Under the pieces are notes generated by a model. That model saw only the letters and a program-made list of their open reading frames with translations, was not told the DNA's origin and made no database searches. 64,000 nucleotides of DNA, taken from NCBI GenBank assembly GCA_965206395.1, contig CBDBJK010000030.1, positions 167,102 to 231,101 on the forward strand, given 5' to 3'. The translations under genes and the position numbers were made by a program. Shown in pieces: positions 60,966 through 64,000 of this stretch (the stretch's first letter is position 1; each line of letters opens with the position of its first letter). Source of the stretch: CBDBJK01 sp965206395. GTDB lineage: Bacteria; Chloroflexota; Dehalococcoidia; Lucifugimonadales; CATOSD01.

Positions 60966-63900
60966 GTGCGAATCAAAGCCCTTCTTTTTCTTATCGTCGT
61001 GTCAATATCCGCGCTTACCACGGTTCATGGCGTTGCGCAGGCCGCCACTTTCACAGTCAACTCAACAGGCGATACTGGCGATTTCTCCACAGGCGACGGC
61101 ATATGCAGCGATGGAACAGGTATATGCACTCTGCGCGCAGCGATAGAAGAGGCCAATGCCATTGCCGGGGCAGACAGCATCGCATTCGACATTCCGACTA
61201 CTGACATCGGCTATGCCTCTAGCACGGACTCGTTTCTCATTCAGCCATCGTCGGCTCTGCCTACCATCACCAGTCCAGTCACCGTCGACGGCTACACTCA
61301 GCCAGGAGCCAGTGCGAACACGAACGGCCCCGGTCTGGGCAGCAACGCAGTTCTCAAGATCGAGTTGGACGGCAACACCGCAGGCTCTTTCATAACCGGA
61401 TTGAAGATCACCGCCGGAAGCAGCGTCGTCAGAGGATTGGCGATCAATCGCTTCGACGCAAACGGCATAGAGATGTCAGAGAACGGCGGCAACCTGATTG
61501 AAGGCAGCTTCATCGGCGTTGACATCACCGGAACCATTAGTCTGGGCAATGACTCACACGGCGTGCTGGTGCAGGACGTATCCAACAATACCTTTGGCGG
61601 CACGACCGAGGTGGCGCGCAACGTAATCTCTGGCAACAACTTCGCTGGCATCGCGCTCAATGGTATGGATGCCAGTGGAAACATTGTTCAAGGCAACTTT
61701 GTTGGCACCGATCTCAACGGAACCATAGCTTTACCTAACCGGGGCGGCGGTGTGAGTATTCTGGATAGCCCCGACAATATCCTGGGAGGAACAGAGCCGG
61801 GCGCGGGCAATTTGCTTTCGGGCAACGACCAGAACGGTGTCACCATATACAACGTCAATGCCACGGGCAACCTTATGTAGGGCAATCTCATCGGCACCGA
61901 CCTCACTGGCACAGTTGGCCTTGGCAACGGCTTGTATGGCGTGATAATAGAGGACGCTCCGGGTAATACTATCGGTGGCACGACCGAAGCGGCGCGCAAT
62001 ATCATCTCTGGCAACGACTCCTCCGGCATCGTGCTCCTGAGCAGAAGCGCCTTCGAGAACACGGTGCAGGGCAATTTCGTCGGAACTGACATCACCGGAA
62101 CCTTTGCGATTCCGAATGCCACGCATAGCATCATCATAGACGACGCGCCCCGGAACTTGATTGGAGGGCTAACCGCCGGAGCGCGCAACATAATCTCCGG
62201 GAATGCGGAAGGCGGTGTTGTAATTGGGGGGCTTGACGCGACCGGAAACATTGTTCAAGGTAACTTCATCGGCACAGACGTTACTGGTACTGTTGCTCTA
62301 GGCAACGACCTGAGCGGCGTCGCCATTCAAGATGCCTCCGACAACATCATTGGAGGAACTGCCGCCGCGCGCAACATCATATCGGGCAACGGGCGGAGCG
62401 GCGTCATCATCTTTGGCATCGATTCGACTAATAACATTGTTCAGGGCAACTTCATCGGCACCGACGTTACCGGCGCAATCGCGATGGGCAACGACACTGA
62501 TGGTGTGGTTATGCTGGATGCCTCCGACAATACTATTGGAGGCTCGGTTGCGGGCGAGGGCAATCTCATTTCGGGCAACGAAGGGAACGGAGTCCTCATA
62601 CTCGGCAGCAGCGCGACGAATAATCTTGTCCACGGCAACCTCATTGGCACAGATTTCAACGGCATCGCTGCGTTAGGCAACGACGCGTCAGGGGTAAGCA
62701 TCCAGGATGGGTCGAGCAACACCATTGGAGGCATAACGCCTGAGGAGCGCAACATCATATCGGCCAACAGCGGTTCAGGAGTAACTATCTCAGGCGACGC
62801 GACCGGAAACCTTCTTCAGGGCAACTTCATTGGCACAGACGTTACAGGCACGATTGCTCTAGGGAACAGCGTGTCGGGAGTGATTCTCGGCAATACGCCA
62901 GCCAACACTATCGGCGGAACGGCTACAGGAGCGGGCAACGTAATATCAGCCAATAGCGGGACTGGAATCATCATCTCCGGCGTCGGCTCGACCGGAAACC
63001 TGGTGCAAGGCAACCTCGTCGGTACGGACTTGACAGGCATGATCGCTCTCGGCAATACCTCGCAGGGAGTGCTTATCTATGGAGCGTCTTCCAATACGAT
63101 TGGCGGCGCGACTTCTGGCGCGCGCAACATCATTTCAGGCAACGGCGCGGGCGGCATCGCAATCGTTTCCGAAGGCGCGACCGGAACGTTGTGCAAGGCA
63201 GCTATATTGGAGCCGATGCCACTGGCAACGCGGTTATGCCTAACAACGGCAGTGGCATCGACGTATTGGCGGACGACAACATTATCGGTGGTTCCGCTGC
63301 TGGAGAGGGCAACCTGATTGTCGGCAACGTTGGGTCTGGAGTTACCATTTCGTTCTCTTCGGGCAATTTCGTGCAGGGCAACTTCATTGGAACAAACGCC
63401 ACGAGCACTGTCAGCCTTGGCAACGCTTCTCATGGTGTGCTGATTTTCGACGCGTCCGACAACCTCATCGGAGGCGACCCCGCCGCTGGGGAGGGCAACA
63501 TCATATCTGGCAATGGCGGAAGCGGAGTCTTGATAACGGGAATCGATTCCAGTGGCAACGAAGTGCATGGCAACGCCATTGGAACCGACATCGCTGGCAC
63601 TGTTGATGTAGGGAACAGCGCTCATGGCGTGATGATTCTGGGCGATGCCATGAACAACGCGATTGGCAATGCGACAAGCAGCGCGGGCAACATCATCGCT
63701 TTCAACGAGGGCCACGGTATAAACGTCTTAACGGGCAGCGGAAACGCGATTCGATTCAACTCCATGTTCTCCAATACGGGTATGGGCGTTGATCTTGGCG
63801 GTTTCTGGCTGACATCGAACGACGCGGATGACGCCGACGCCGGAGCCAACAATCTTCAAAATCACCCGTATATGACGGCCCTGGAGATAGACGGGAATGG

Positions 63901-64000
63901 CGACCTTGTAATTGAGTATAGCGTCGATTCCGCGCCGGGCAATTCCGCCTACCCTCTGAGCGTCGAGTTCTTCGTTGCGGATGTCGATGGCGAGGAAGGC
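60966..64000 (+). pseudogene. Secreted beta-helix repeat protein (CSLREA type), 5' part, broken
   Basis: GTG start 9 bases after AGGAGAGG; signal peptide (LFLIVVSISALTTVHGVAQA). The N-terminus has FTVNSTGDTGD and CTLRAAIEEANA, a CSLREA-type motif, then many ~45-residue right-handed beta-helix repeats built on NLIGGTTEAARNIISGN, VQGNFIGTD and TGTIALGN. TAG at 61878-61880 replaces an expected CAG (VQGNLIGTD), and one base is missing near 63187 (ATGNVVQGSYIGAD is restored by adding one A). After the shift the repeats continue to the window edge. Likely a surface or exported protein; function unknown. Confidence 0.83.

Noticed and set aside
8790..61880. TAG codons at 8790, 55133 and 61878 as recoding (Pyl or amber suppression)
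   Set aside because: The expected residues differ (aromatic or Trp, Trp, Gln), each needs one transition, and TAG ends intact core genes such as the methyltransferase at 2577 and sbcC at 19468.
1..64000. tRNA or rRNA genes
   Set aside because: I looked for the T-loop GGTTCGA pattern with an acceptor stem and for rRNA signatures and found none I could support.

Overview
The window reads as a chromosomal segment of an uncultured bacterium, most likely a Chloroflexota lineage related to Dehalococcoidia/SAR202. This is an inference from gene families and was not checked by a search. Supporting signs are a PyrR-attenuated pyr operon with a PyrR box of the kind common in high-GC Gram-positives, two LLM-class flavin/F420 oxidoreductases, a UGSC-family selenoprotein, a squalene/phytoene synthase and long secreted repeat proteins. 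I saw no rRNA, tRNA or CRISPR array.

Layout. 1-886: 5' part of a GH15 glucoamylase-like gene running off the left edge. 1136-3335: mgtE and a methyltransferase. 3396-6205: a decapitated BNR-repeat protein next to an IS5-family element. 6556-7891: NAD-related nadX and pncC. 8153-9041: a small selenoprotein and a secreted phage-tail-tube-like relic. 9280-9825: an RHH protein plus a small membrane protein. 9872-11074: a complete IS5 element. 11174-14766: M16 protease, FmdB zinc ribbon and a UGSC selenoprotein. 14828-17244: a frameshifted glycine-rich lipoprotein. 17269-25868: metabolic and repair genes (scoB, NAD-binding protein, Nudix, sbcC, hicBA, hydrolase) and an OsmC-like selenoprotein. 25853-27324: an IS1182-family element. 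27401-39960: the pyr cluster on the minus strand, pyrR-pyrB-nudix-pyrC-X-carA-vapBC-ugpQ-lipoprotein-carB-hicBA-LLM, led by a PyrR attenuator. 39971-40581: a second RHH plus membrane protein pair. 40933-44620: a biotin-dependent acyl-CoA carboxylase operon. 44770-48181: Nudix, GNAT and an OLD-like ATPase. 48250-56311: two BNR-repeat secreted proteins flanking folC and fabF. 56383-60600: a minus-strand cluster (squalene/phytoene synthase, LLM, hicAB, serine hydrolase). 60966-64000: a secreted beta-helix protein running off the right edge.

Main points. (1) Three genes contain an in-frame TGA that ordinary gene calling would read as a stop: HesB-like (TGA 8369-8371, minus), UGSC (14494-14496, plus) and OsmC-like (25343-25345, minus). 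Each TGA is followed at the right distance by a perfect hairpin with a G-first apical loop, the signature of a bacterial SECIS, so this genome almost certainly decodes selenocysteine. (2) Every large secreted repeat protein in the window is broken by a stop, frameshift or truncation, while the housekeeping genes are intact. (3) A 52-bp duplication of the carB 3' end brackets a HicBA cassette like attachment sites. (4) An RHH regulator plus a small membrane protein occurs twice as a mobile-looking pair. (5) Two BNR paralogues share a promoter block, and three secreted proteins share one undescribed-looking C-terminal domain.
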